Source: Ferranicluibacter quercicola (GTDB lineage: Bacteria; Pseudomonadota; Alphaproteobacteria; Rhizobiales; Rhizobiaceae). From it: 64,000 nt of DNA. Positions 1-8,514 of the stretch are shown in pieces. The position numbers were made by a program, and so were the translations under genes. The stretch is taken from assembly GCF_021168455.1 (NCBI RefSeq), contig NZ_JAJOZR010000001.1, positions 248,001 through 312,000 of the forward strand, given 5' to 3'. The stretch's first letter is position 1, and each line of letters opens with the position of its first letter. Below the pieces are notes generated by a model, which did no database searches, was not told where the DNA came from, and was given only the letters and a program-made list of their open reading frames with translations.

Positions 1-175
1 CGCGGAATCTGGGGACGGGAGACGATGTTTACCCGCTGTTAAAGCGTGGGAATTAACGTTCGCATCGACGCACCGGACATCGTCCTGCGGGGTCGCTGCG
101 ATGCAGGCTCCGCCCACGGGTCGTTCGGCGTCGCGATACAGCCGGCGCCGGGGCGGCACCGGCAACGAGGGTGGC

Positions 176-1333
176 ATGGAAAATTTCGCATTTCTTTTGC
201 CGGTCATCTTTTGCGCCTTCGGACTGACCTTCCTCTTCGTCGGACGTCACGAACGGCGATCGGCGCCCTGGTGGGGCATCGGCTATCTCTGCGCCGCGCT
301 CGGCTTCATCATGCCGATCCTCCCGGAGACCTTTCCCGGACCGTTCCGTTCGCTCACGGCGGATACGCTTTTCCTGCTGGCACTGAGCTTCAATGGGCAG
401 GGCCTGTTGGCGCAGTTCCGCCGGCATCTGCCGGTCTGGCCGCGGGCGCTGCTCGTCGCGGTCGGCATCCTCGCCTCCGTCGTCTCGACGTTCATCCTCG
501 AAAACCCGACGCTGGCGCTGGCGGCGAACGACCTCCTGACGTCGCTCTGCTTCGTCGTCCCCGCCCTTGCCGTCATGCGGCATGCCCGGGGTGCCGCGGA
601 GCGCGTGCTGGTCGCCATCGTTTTTCTGGTCGTCGCGGACTCGCTCGTCCGCAACATCGTCATGACCGTGCTCAACCGCAATCCGAGCGACTTCGAGACC
701 TTCCTGCTGTCGCCCTATGCGTTCCTGATGCAGACGACGAGCACCGTGATCGGCATCCTCATGGCGCTTGCGGCGCTCGCCTGCGTGACGCTTGAGGTCA
801 TCGACCGCTACAAGGACGTGGCCGAGCGCGATCCGCTGACGGGCCTCCTCAACCGGCGCGGCTTCGACAGGCTGTCCGGCCAGAAAACGATCGCCGGCGC
901 CGTGATCGTGTGCGACATCGACCATTTCAAGCGCGTAAACGACCAGTATGGCCATGCTGCCGGCGATGCCGTGATCGCCGAGCTTGCACGCATTCTGACG
1001 CTGGAGCCGGTGGATGGTGCGGTGCTTGCCCGGTTCGGCGGCGAGGAATTCGTGCTGTTCCTGCCGGGTGTCGCCTGCGAGGCCGCGCGTGCCGTGGCTC
1101 ATGCGATGCATGCCCGCATCGGATCGACCGACTGGACGCGGATCGGCGTCGGCGCCGTCACCGCCAGTTTCGGCGTTTCGGCATCCCGCAGTGGCGATCT
1201 CAGCATCTACGAGGTCATGGCCCGTGCGGATCGCGCGCTCTATGCCGCCAAGACGGCCGGCAGAAATCGTGTCTTTACAGAAGGCGAGAGGGCGGCCGGG
1301 CCGCGCCCGGCGCCGGCACGGGCCGTCGCCTGA
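176..1333 (+). CDS. Membrane-bound diguanylate cyclase (GGDEF)
   Basis: This 385-residue protein should make cyclic di-GMP from two GTP at the inner membrane. The N-terminal half has six or seven hydrophobic segments and no recognisable sensor family. The C-terminal half is a GGDEF domain: it opens with DPLTGLLNRRGF, has the metal/substrate stretch CDIDHFKRVND, and its active-site loop is GGEEF at residues 288-292, an active variant. The inhibitory I-site (RxxD just upstream of the loop) reads EPVD, so product inhibition is probably weak or absent. The ATG at 176 was chosen over one at 101 because a GAGG motif precedes it and the earlier extension is Arg/Gly-rich and unlike a membrane N-terminus. 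The stop abuts that of the convergent exonuclease gene; both stops lie in TGATCA. The signal sensed is unknown. Confidence 0.9.
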   Translation: MENFAFLLPVIFCAFGLTFLFVGRHERRSAPWWGIGYLCAALGFIMPILPETFPGPFRSLTADTLFLLALSFNGQGLLAQFRRHLPVWPRALLVAVGILASVVSTFILENPTLALAANDLLTSLCFVVPALAVMRHARGAAERVLVAIVFLVVADSLVRNIVMTVLNRNPSDFETFLLSPYAFLMQTTSTVIGILMALAALACVTLEVIDRYKDVAERDPLTGLLNRRGFDRLSGQKTIAGAVIVCDIDHFKRVNDQYGHAAGDAVIAELARILTLEPVDGAVLARFGGEEFVLFLPGVACEAARAVAHAMHARIGSTDWTRIGVGAVTASFGVSASRSGDLSIYEVMARADRALYAAKTAGRNRVFTEGERAAGPRPAPARAVA

Positions 1334-1897
1334 TCACAGCGGAACGGTCGGGGCGTTCCGACGCTCCGTGACGGCCTGTGCCGCGGCCTTTCGGATGGCA
1401 AGCCATCGCGCATGCTCCAGCGTCGCATCGCCCAAAGCCCGGTGTACGGGTTGCGCGGGTTCGGTGCTCTCGATCATGCTCTTCACGAAATCGGCGATCT
1501 CGCGGCGGGTGAATGTGCCGTCCATGATGGTCCGGGCATGCGCCAGAAAGACATCGTCGGATTTGCCGAGTCTCAGGGCATGGCGTGGCAGGCCGCCGGC
1601 GCGCAGCAGCACGCTCAGCCATTTCCCGTCCCACGAAGGGGCGCTGGCGTAAAACGCATGGCCCTCCAGCGCGTCCAGCATATCGCGCGCGACCTCCGCA
1701 GCGGGCGTGCCCTCCTGGTGGAGACGCCGGCGGGAGAGGCCATGGATCCGCTCGGCCTTCACCGACCAGTCCGTCCAGTCGGGCGTCGGGCGGATCAGGT
1801 GGGCGCGCGACGTTCCATCCTCGAAAACCCAGGCGACCTCGACCGGATAGCTGTTCTTGCCGAGGGAAGACGCTTCGAAATCGAGAAACACGAGCAT
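1334..1897 (-). CDS. DnaQ-like DEDD 3'-5' exonuclease
   Basis: This 187-residue protein is a compact RNase H-fold exonuclease. The Exo I motif FLDFEASS near the N-terminus supplies the Asp/Glu metal ligands. An internal HRALGDA stretch near residue 153 fits the Exo III H-x(4)-D motif of the DEDDh class. The length matches small stand-alone proofreading-like exonucleases rather than a polymerase subunit. It would hydrolyse DNA or RNA 3' ends with two metal ions; its in vivo substrate cannot be read from sequence. Members of this family are sometimes misannotated as transcriptional regulators. It is a single gene, convergent with the diguanylate cyclase, with no functional link visible to neighbours. 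Confidence 0.75.
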   Translation of the reverse strand: MLVFLDFEASSLGKNSYPVEVAWVFEDGTSRAHLIRPTPDWTDWSVKAERIHGLSRRRLHQEGTPAAEVARDMLDALEGHAFYASAPSWDGKWLSVLLRAGGLPRHALRLGKSDDVFLAHARTIMDGTFTRREIADFVKSMIESTEPAQPVHRALGDATLEHARWLAIRKAAAQAVTERRNAPTVPL

Positions 1898-2062
1898 GGC
1901 ACCGATCCGGGACGAGGTGGGGAATGAGGCGCACGATAGAGGCCGCCGCGACAGTCGGCCGTTCCGATGCGTCCGCGCGATCTAGCCGGATTGCGTGATG
2001 GGGTAAAGCGAGAGCGAAAGGCATGCAACGACGAGGACCGCGTTCAGCAAAACCTCCTTTGA

Positions 2063-2109
2063 GATCATGTGAAATGATCATTGACTCATTATACCAGTTG
2101 TCGTTAGAT
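2063..2109 (+). promoter_or_regulatory. Candidate operator and promoter of the apionate/sugar ABC operon
   Basis: A perfect inverted repeat, GATCAT-gtgaa-ATGATC (2063-2079), lies directly upstream of TTGACT (2081-2086). A 17-base spacer later comes TTAGAT (2104-2109), giving a housekeeping-like promoter about 27 bases ahead of the ApnO start. The overlap suggests control by a local sugar-responsive regulator, but none is encoded next to it. Confidence 0.45.
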
Positions 2110-2135
2110 GCGGTGACAGAACGGGATCAAGACAC

Positions 2136-2963
2136 ATGACATCGATCGCACTTTTCGGCGCCGGCGGAAAAATGGGCACGCGGCTGGCGCGCAACCTTAT
2201 CGGCTCGCGCTTCGACATTCGCCCCGTGGAGGTGAGCGACGCCGGGCGGGCGAGGCTTCAGGCAGACCTCGGGCTGACCTGCTTCTCGGTGGAGGATGCG
2301 CTCGACGGCGCCGATGTCGTCGTTCTCGCCGTGCCGGATACGGCCATCGGCAAGGTCGCGTCCGGGATCGTGGACAAGCTCGCACCCGGCACCATGGTCG
2401 TCGTGCTCGACGCGGCAGCACCCTTTGCCGGCCATCTGCCGGAACGCGCCGACATCACCTATTTCGTGACGCATCCCTGCCATCCCCCGATCTTCAACGA
2501 CGAGACCGAGATGGCGGCGAAGAAGGACCATTTCGGCGGCATCGCCGCCAAGCAGCATATCGTCTCCGCGCTGATGCAGGGGCCGGAAGAGCATTACGCG
2601 CTGGGCGAAGAGGTCGCCAAGACCATCTGGGCGCCGGTGATGCGCTCGCACCGGGTGACGGTCGAACAGATGGCGATCCTCGAGCCCGGCCTGTCGGAAA
2701 CGGTCTGCGCCTCGCTGCTCGTCGTCATGAGCCAGGCGCTCGACGAATGCGTGAAGCGCGGCGTGCCGGAGCAGGCGGCGCGCGACTTTCTGCTCGGCCA
2801 CATGAACGTGCTCGGCGCCGTCATCTTCAAGGAAGTCGAGGGCGTCTTCTCGGATGCCTGCAACAAGGCGATCGAGTTCGGCATCCCCGCACTGATGCGC
2901 GACGACTGGAAGAATGTCTTCGAGCCGCAGGAAATCGCCGAGAGCATTCGCCGGATCACCTGA
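2136..2963 (+). CDS. apnO: Probable D-apionate oxidoisomerase (6-phosphogluconate dehydrogenase-like)
   Basis: This 275-residue NAD(P)-dependent dehydrogenase opens with a Rossmann fingerprint, ALFGAGGKMG (residues 5-14), followed by an all-helical C-terminal dimerisation domain of the phosphogluconate dehydrogenase type. The central VTHPCHPPIFNDE stretch and the tail MRDDWKNVFEP resemble, from memory, the family characterised as D-apionate oxidoisomerase, which converts D-apionate to 3-oxo-isoapionate in D-apiose catabolism. A complete ribose-type ABC importer follows 111 bases downstream, which fits import of a pentose such as apiose. The other pathway enzymes (apiose dehydrogenase, lactonase, oxo-isoapionate kinase or decarboxylase) are not in the window, so the substrate is an inference. 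A related hydroxyacid dehydrogenase is the main alternative. Confidence 0.65.
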   Translation: MTSIALFGAGGKMGTRLARNLIGSRFDIRPVEVSDAGRARLQADLGLTCFSVEDALDGADVVVLAVPDTAIGKVASGIVDKLAPGTMVVVLDAAAPFAGHLPERADITYFVTHPCHPPIFNDETEMAAKKDHFGGIAAKQHIVSALMQGPEEHYALGEEVAKTIWAPVMRSHRVTVEQMAILEPGLSETVCASLLVVMSQALDECVKRGVPEQAARDFLLGHMNVLGAVIFKEVEGVFSDACNKAIEFGIPALMRDDWKNVFEPQEIAESIRRIT

Positions 2964-3074
2964 TCCGCACGCGGCCACGACGGTCCTGCTCATGAGCGGG
3001 CCGTCCGACGGCCAGACACGGACCCGCAGGGAGGCGGGTGCGTCAACCGAACGACAAAACCTGGGAGGAACCAC

Positions 3075-4016
3075 ATGAAACTCGCACGCAGACTGACCCT
3101 TGCCGCCTTTGCCGGCGTTCTGGCGCTTTCCACCGCCATGCCGTCCTATGCGGCCGATCTCATCGCGATCATCACGCCGAGCCACGACAACCCGTTCTTC
3201 AAGGCCGAAGCCGTGGGTGCCGAGGCGAAGGCGAAGGAACTCGGCTATGAGACGCTGGTTCTCGTGCATGACGACGACGCCAACAAGCAGTCGCAGCTGA
3301 TCGACACGGCCATCGGCCGCGGCGCGAAGGCCATCATTCTCGACAATGCCGGTTCGGAAGCTTCGATCGCGGCCGTGCAGAAGGCCAAGGACGCGAAGAT
3401 CCCGTCCTTCCTGATCGACCGCGAAATCAACGCGACCGGCGTTGCCGTGTCCCAGATCGTCTCCAACAATTACCAGGGCGCCCAGCTCGGCGCCGAGGAA
3501 TTCGTCAAGCTGATGGGCGAAAAGGGCAACTATGTCGAGTTGCTCGGCCGCGAGGCTGATCTGAATGCCGGTATCCGCTCCAAGGGCTACCACGACATCA
3601 TCGACGAATATCCGGACTTGAAGATGGTGGCGCAGCAGTCGGCCAACTGGAGCCAGACGGAAGGCTACTCCAAGATGGAGACCATCCTGCAGGCCAATCC
3701 GGATATTAAGGGCGTCATCGCCGGCAACGACACGATGGCGATGGGCGCGATCGCCGCCCTGCAGGCCGCCGGCCGCAAGGACGTCATCGTCGTCGGCTTC
3801 GACGGCTCCAACGATGTCCGCGACAGCATCAAGGCGGGCGGGATCAAGGCGACCGTGATGCAGCCGGCTTACGCGCAGGCGCAGATGGCCGTCGAGCAGG
3901 CGGATGCCTACATCAAGACGGGCAAGGCGCCGGCGGAAGAAAAGCAGCTGATGGACTGCGTGCTGATCACTGCCGACAATGCCGACAAGCTCGAGACCTT
4001 CGCGCTCAAGGATTGA
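3075..4016 (+). CDS. Ribose-family sugar ABC transporter substrate-binding protein
   Basis: This is a periplasmic binding protein of the RbsB/Peripla_BP_4 family, 313 residues, with a Sec signal peptide ending near residue 26 (PSYAA). The mature protein begins DLIAIITPSHDNPFF, the usual first strand and ligand loop of pentose-binding members. Later hallmarks are AIILDNAGS, FLIDREIN, VIAGNDTMAMGA and VVGFDGSNDV, together lining a two-lobed pentose site. The start has a GGGAGGA Shine-Dalgarno seven bases upstream. It is the first transporter gene after the ApnO-like gene and is followed by a lipoprotein, ATPase and permease, so a five-gene operon is likely. The ligand could be apiose or another branched or linear pentose; sequence alone does not settle it. 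Confidence 0.9.
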   Translation: MKLARRLTLAAFAGVLALSTAMPSYAADLIAIITPSHDNPFFKAEAVGAEAKAKELGYETLVLVHDDDANKQSQLIDTAIGRGAKAIILDNAGSEASIAAVQKAKDAKIPSFLIDREINATGVAVSQIVSNNYQGAQLGAEEFVKLMGEKGNYVELLGREADLNAGIRSKGYHDIIDEYPDLKMVAQQSANWSQTEGYSKMETILQANPDIKGVIAGNDTMAMGAIAALQAAGRKDVIVVGFDGSNDVRDSIKAGGIKATVMQPAYAQAQMAVEQADAYIKTGKAPAEEKQLMDCVLITADNADKLETFALKD

Positions 4017-4031
4017 TTGCAGTCTCTTGAA

Positions 4032-4068
4032 GCGGGCGGCGCGTTCAAAGCCGCCGCCCGCGCCTTTT
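4032..4068 (+). terminator. Intra-operon hairpin (attenuator)
   Basis: A perfect 10-bp stem (4032-4041 with 4052-4061) and a 10-base loop are followed by CC and TTTT. It lies between the binding-protein gene and the lipoprotein gene. In ABC operons such hairpins commonly stabilise or terminate the message so that binding protein outnumbers the membrane components. Confidence 0.6.
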
Positions 4069-4088
4069 CCCATCCGGAGTTGACGGAA

Positions 4089-4739
4089 ATGCCGCGTTTT
4101 CCCGCCGCTGCCGCGCTGTGCCTCGCCTCGGCCACGCTCTTGGTCCTGGCCGGCTGCAAGATCATCAAGACGCCGACGGCGGAAGAGGCTGCGGAGGCCG
4201 CCAGCGGCGGTTTCAACCCCGAACGGCAGGCAACGGAGTTGTGGACGCCGAAGGTGGTGCCCTATCTCACCGCGAAGGCCGGCCCTTACACCGACGTCGC
4301 CGCGCTGATCGCGTCCGATCCCGCAGCGGCGGCTGCCAAATACGGCCACAAGGAAAAGGAGGGCAATGCCCCCTGGACCTATGCCGCCAAAGTCTCGGGC
4401 ACCGTGATCAAGGCCGAGACCACGTCGCGCGCCGGCTATCTCGACACGGATATCGACGGCGACGGCAAGGCAGATGTGCGCGTCCAGATCGGACCGGTCA
4501 TCAAGGGGACCGCGATCCGCGACAGCCTCGATTTCGTCAGCTTCAACCAGTTCAAGAACCAGATCCAGTGGGCCGAATTCGGCAAGGCCTTCAATGCGCA
4601 CCTGAATTCTCAGGTGCTGCAAGCCGTGCCGCGCGAAGGGCTGGAGGGCAAGACAATCGAGGCTGTGGGCGCCTATCCGCTGCCTGGTCCGGGGCAGCTG
4701 CCATTGTTGACACCTGTCAACCTGGTCGTCGGCGGCTGA
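4089..4739 (+). CDS. DUF2291 family periplasmic lipoprotein
   Basis: This 216-residue protein has a hydrophobic leader ending in VLAGCK, a lipobox, so the mature N-terminus is a lipidated Cys near residue 19. The rest matches the DUF2291 family: YTDVAALIASDP, WTYAAKVSGTV, a Gly/Asp-rich strand DTDIDGDGKADV, and VSFNQFKNQIQWAEFGKAFN. DUF2291 genes are typically found inside ribose-type sugar ABC operons, as here between binding protein and ATPase, but their role is not established; a periplasmic accessory to the transporter is plausible. Start at 4089 was chosen because the leader begins there; an in-frame start at 4017 would place about 24 non-leader residues in front. It ends two bases before the ATPase start. 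Confidence 0.82.
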   Translation: MPRFPAAAALCLASATLLVLAGCKIIKTPTAEEAAEAASGGFNPERQATELWTPKVVPYLTAKAGPYTDVAALIASDPAAAAAKYGHKEKEGNAPWTYAAKVSGTVIKAETTSRAGYLDTDIDGDGKADVRVQIGPVIKGTAIRDSLDFVSFNQFKNQIQWAEFGKAFNAHLNSQVLQAVPREGLEGKTIEAVGAYPLPGPGQLPLLTPVNLVVGG

Positions 4740-4741
4740 CC

Positions 4742-6292
4742 ATGACAGGGGAAGACGACATCATCCTTCAGCTCGAGGACGTGACGAAGGTCTATTCCGG
4801 CATCGTCGCGGTGAAGAACGCCAACCTGTCGCTCCACCGCGGCGCGGTCAACGTGCTCGTCGGGGAGAACGGTGCGGGAAAATCCACGCTGATGCGGATG
4901 ATCGCCGGCGTCGAGCGTCCGTCGCTCGGCCGGATTCTCCTCGACGGCAAGCCGGTCGAGTTCCACTCGCCGGCGGACGCGCAGAAACACGGCATCGGCA
5001 TGGTGTTTCAGGAGCTCAACCTCTTCGGCAATCTGTCGGTCGCCGAGAACATCTTCGCCACCCGCGAGATCGTTCGCGGCTTCGCCGGCATCGATCACAA
5101 GGCCCAGGTCGAGAAGGCCAACATCTTCCTCGACCGCCTCGATGCGGGCATCAGTGCCGAGACGATGGTCGAGGACCTGCCGATCGGCCAACAGCAGCTG
5201 GTCGAGATCGCCAAGGCGCTTTCGCTCGACACGCGCATTCTCATTCTCGACGAGCCGACCTCGGCCCTGTCGGCCGCCGAGGTCGATATCCTGTTCAAGG
5301 TCATCGCCGAGCTGAAGGCGCAAGGCGTGGCGATCGTTTATATCTCGCACCGGCTGGAAGAGCTGATGCGCATCGGCGACCACATCACCGTGTTGCGGGA
5401 CGGGCAGATTACCGGCCAGGCCCTCGTCAAGGACATCGACACCCGCTGGATCGTTCGCTCGATGATCGGCTCGGATGCCAAGGATTTCGCGAAATCCATC
5501 GATCACACGCTGGGTCGCGAAGCCTTCCGCGCCAAGGAGATTTCGCTCGCGCGGCGAACCGGCGGCCTTGCGGTCGATCATCTCTCCCTCTCCGTGCGGG
5601 CCGGCGAAGTACTCGGCATCTACGGGCTGATGGGCGCCGGGCGCAGCGAGTTCTTCGAATGCGTCATGGGACAGCATGCCCACGCGACCGGCCGCATCTT
5701 CGTGGACGGCGAGGAGATCCTCGCGCGCGACACGCCGACGCGCATCAAGCGCGGGCTGGCGCTGATCCCGGAGGACCGGCAACGCGAAGGCCTGGTGCAG
5801 GTGTTGTCGATCGCGGCGAACCTGACGCTCGCCAGCCTCGACCGGTTCGTGCGCTTCAAGTTCCACATCGCCGGCGAGCGCGAGCGTTCCGCCATCACGG
5901 CCGCTATCGCGGATCTTGCGATCAAGGCGCCGAACCCGGATTTCGACGTCACCTCCATGTCGGGCGGCAACCAGCAGAAGGTGGTCATCGGCAAGGCGCT
6001 GATGACGAGGCCGAAGGTTCTGCTGATGGACGAACCGAGCCGCGGCATCGATGTCGGCGCGAAGGCGGACGTCTTCCGCACCATGCGCCGGCTGGCGGGG
6101 GAGGGGCTCGCCATCCTGTTCTCCACCTCCGACCTCGAAGAGGTGATGGCGCTCTCCGACCGGATCGCCGTGATGAGCAACGGCCGCATCACCACCATTC
6201 TCGACCGGGCGGAGGCGAGCGAGGAAGAGATCGTGCGGGCGGCATCGATCGGGCACAAATCGACACAGACCAGCGGGGATATCGCGCCATGA
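4742..6292 (+). CDS. Ribose-type sugar ABC transporter ATPase (tandem nucleotide-binding domains)
   Basis: This 516-residue protein contains two fused ATP-binding cassettes, the RbsA/MglA layout. The first has Walker A GENGAGKST, the degenerate signature LPIGQQQLVEIAKAL and Walker B ILILDEPTSAL. The second has the altered Walker A-like loop GLMGAGRSE, signature MSGGNQQKVVIGKAL and Walker B VLLMDEPSRGIDVG. This asymmetry, with a catalytically weak second site, is normal for the family. It energises import through the permease encoded immediately downstream, whose start overlaps this stop (ATGA), so the two are translationally coupled. It starts two bases after the DUF2291 gene. The transported sugar is probably that of the whole operon, possibly apiose. 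Confidence 0.93.
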   Translation: MTGEDDIILQLEDVTKVYSGIVAVKNANLSLHRGAVNVLVGENGAGKSTLMRMIAGVERPSLGRILLDGKPVEFHSPADAQKHGIGMVFQELNLFGNLSVAENIFATREIVRGFAGIDHKAQVEKANIFLDRLDAGISAETMVEDLPIGQQQLVEIAKALSLDTRILILDEPTSALSAAEVDILFKVIAELKAQGVAIVYISHRLEELMRIGDHITVLRDGQITGQALVKDIDTRWIVRSMIGSDAKDFAKSIDHTLGREAFRAKEISLARRTGGLAVDHLSLSVRAGEVLGIYGLMGAGRSEFFECVMGQHAHATGRIFVDGEEILARDTPTRIKRGLALIPEDRQREGLVQVLSIAANLTLASLDRFVRFKFHIAGERERSAITAAIADLAIKAPNPDFDVTSMSGGNQQKVVIGKALMTRPKVLLMDEPSRGIDVGAKADVFRTMRRLAGEGLAILFSTSDLEEVMALSDRIAVMSNGRITTILDRAEASEEEIVRAASIGHKSTQTSGDIAP

Positions 6293-7353
6293 CGACGGCC
6301 ACCACGACCACACCGGCAGCCGCGGCGGACGGCGGCTCGCTTCTGCTGACGCTGATGAAGCTGCGGACCTTCATCGCGCTGTTCGCCGTCATCGCCTTCT
6401 TCTCGGCCTTCGCGCCGAATTTCCTCTCGACCGCCAATATCATCCTGATGTCGAAGCACGTGGCGCTGAACGCGTTTCTCGCCATGGGCATGACCTTCGT
6501 CATCATCACCGGCGGCATCGACCTTTCGGTCGGCTCCATCGTCGGGCTGTGTGGCATGGTGGCCGGCGGGTTGATCCTCAACGGCATCGACCTGCAGATC
6601 GGCTATACGATCTATTTCAACATCGTCGAGGTCTGCCTGATCACGCTGGCGGTCGGCATCCTGATCGGCGCCGTCAACGGACTGCTGATCACGCGGCTGA
6701 ACGTCGCGCCCTTCATCGCGACGCTCGGCACGCTCTATGTGGCCCGCGGGCTCGCACTTCTCTCCTCGGACGGGCAGACCTTTCCGAATCTTATCGGCAA
6801 GCCGGAACTCGCCACCACGGGCTTCGGCTTTCTGGGGTCTGGCCGCATCGTCGGCCTGCCGGTGTCGATCTGGATTCTCATCGTCGTCGCGCTCGCTGCC
6901 GCCTATTTCGCGCGCTATGTGCCGCTCGGCCGGCAGATCTTCGCGGTCGGCGGCAACGAGCGGGCGGCGCGCATGTCGGGCATCCGGGTCAACCGGGTGA
7001 AGATGTTCGTCTACATGTTCTCCGGCTTCTGCGCCGCCATCGTCGGCATCGTCATCTCCTCCGAACTCATGGCCGCGCATCCGGCCACCGGCAACTCGTT
7101 CGAACTCAACGCCATCGCGGCAGCGGTTCTCGGCGGCACCTCCATGTCCGGCGGGCGGGGCACGATCGGGGGCACCATCATCGGCGCCTTCGTCATCGGC
7201 ATCCTGTCGGACGGGCTGGTGATGATGGGCGTCTCCTCCTTCTGGCAGATGGTCATCAAGGGCATCGTCATCATCGTCGCCGTTGTCGTCGATCAGGCCC
7301 AGCGCCGGTTGCAGCAGCAGGTGGCGCTGATGCAGCTGGCCAAGAAAGGTTAG
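6289..7353 (+). CDS. Ribose-type sugar ABC transporter permease
   Basis: A 354-residue inner-membrane permease of the RbsC/BPD_transp_2 family. It has about ten hydrophobic segments. The family hallmark GGIDLSVGSIVGL lies near residue 65, the cytoplasmic coupling region GNERAARMSGIRV near residue 223, and AAAVLGGTSMSGGRGT follows later. A Thr/Ala-rich N-terminus of about 15 residues precedes the first segment. The ATG lies inside the stop of the ATPase gene, so translation is coupled. Only one permease gene exists here, so the channel is presumably a homodimer. The stop overlaps that of the convergent EamA permease gene by a few bases, leaving no intergenic terminator between them. Confidence 0.93.
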   Translation: MTTATTTTPAAAADGGSLLLTLMKLRTFIALFAVIAFFSAFAPNFLSTANIILMSKHVALNAFLAMGMTFVIITGGIDLSVGSIVGLCGMVAGGLILNGIDLQIGYTIYFNIVEVCLITLAVGILIGAVNGLLITRLNVAPFIATLGTLYVARGLALLSSDGQTFPNLIGKPELATTGFGFLGSGRIVGLPVSIWILIVVALAAAYFARYVPLGRQIFAVGGNERAARMSGIRVNRVKMFVYMFSGFCAAIVGIVISSELMAAHPATGNSFELNAIAAAVLGGTSMSGGRGTIGGTIIGAFVIGILSDGLVMMGVSSFWQMVIKGIVIIVAVVVDQAQRRLQQQVALMQLAKKG

Positions 7354-8249
7354 GCGGGCGAGCCCTTGCGGCGCGGGCCTCGCCCCCGCCGCTCCCAGAC
7401 GACGAGCAGGATGCTCGAGGCGACGATCATCAGGGCGCCGACGAACACGTTCACGGCCGGCACCTCCGCCCAGATGAGGTAGCCGTAGAGGAAGGCCCAC
7501 ATGAGGCCGGTATATTCGATCGGCGCGATGGCGGAGGCCGGGGCGTAGCGGAAGCCGTCATAAAGCAGGTATTGCCCGATGGTGGAGATGAGGCCGAGCG
7601 CCAGCAGGAGGCCCCAGCCCGCCAGATCCGGGGTCGTCCAGACCCAGGGCAGCGACAGCGCGCAGGCAAGGCCGAAGAGAAGGCTCGTCGCATACATCTG
7701 CGTCAGCGTGGATTCGCTGCGGCTGACGAGGCGCACGAGAATGGTGCTCCAGGCCCAGCAGAAGCCCGCGACGACGCACATGGCGGCGGGCACGAGATTT
7801 GGAGAGTGGGTGGGGTTTGCGGCCACGACCACGCCGATGAACCCGCCGATACAGGCGATCCAGCGTCCCGTGCCGATCGTTTCCTTCAGCACGAGGATCG
7901 ACAGAAACATGACCATGATCGGCGCCGAGAAATAGAGCGTCGTCAGTTCCGCCAGCCCGAGCGCGCGGGCGGCATTGTAGAAGAGCAGCCAGGCGATGAG
8001 CATCAGGGCGGCGCGCAGCACCAGCGTTTTCCGGTAAGGGCTCTGCCAGGCGGAGGGGTGCTTGCGAACGCGGACGAGCACACCGGCGATGGCGACGATC
8101 ACGAGGCTGCGGAAGAATAGGATCTGCGGCACCGCGTAGTCCGTCACCAGCCATTTGACGATCGCATCCTGCAGGGCGAAGCAGGCATAGCCCGCCGTGG
8201 CCAGCGCGATGCCCGTCAGCGGACCCTTGTCCTTGATCTGCGAAACCAT
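7350..8249 (-). CDS. EamA/DMT-family membrane transporter
   Basis: A 299-residue protein with ten predicted membrane segments arranged as two EamA repeats, the drug/metabolite transporter fold. The first repeat starts LTGIALATAGYACFALQDAIV; in the second, APIEYTGLMWAFLYGYLIW is a characteristic EamA stretch. The C-terminus is basic (RRGRGPRRK), fitting a cytoplasmic tail. The start at 8249 (MVSQIKDKG) was preferred to an in-frame start 24 codons upstream because that extension is Arg/Pro-rich and unlike a membrane protein start. Such proteins usually export amino acids, metabolites or drugs; no substrate can be inferred. It is monocistronic, divergent from the chemoreceptor gene. Confidence 0.85.
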   Translation of the reverse strand: MVSQIKDKGPLTGIALATAGYACFALQDAIVKWLVTDYAVPQILFFRSLVIVAIAGVLVRVRKHPSAWQSPYRKTLVLRAALMLIAWLLFYNAARALGLAELTTLYFSAPIMVMFLSILVLKETIGTGRWIACIGGFIGVVVAANPTHSPNLVPAAMCVVAGFCWAWSTILVRLVSRSESTLTQMYATSLLFGLACALSLPWVWTTPDLAGWGLLLALGLISTIGQYLLYDGFRYAPASAIAPIEYTGLMWAFLYGYLIWAEVPAVNVFVGALMIVASSILLVVWERRGRGPRRKGSPA

Positions 8250-8514
8250 GTGGTCCTCCAGCCGCGCACCCTCCGGCCCGCAAACATACGGAGCGGGGGC
8301 GCGCCATCGACAGCGCCGCAATGGCAGGAACCGGGCTGCGCCGCAATGTCAAAGTCAGGCGGAAGGCACGGAGAACTCCAAACGCCCGGGGCGCACGGCC
8401 GGACCCGCCAGAATCGTAAGGGTTTTATTATGTTTTAATCTGCATCTGACAGAATGCCCCACGCGCTGCGCGGATCACTCCGCTGCAGCCCTTTATGAGG
8501 TGGGGGAGCCTTTC

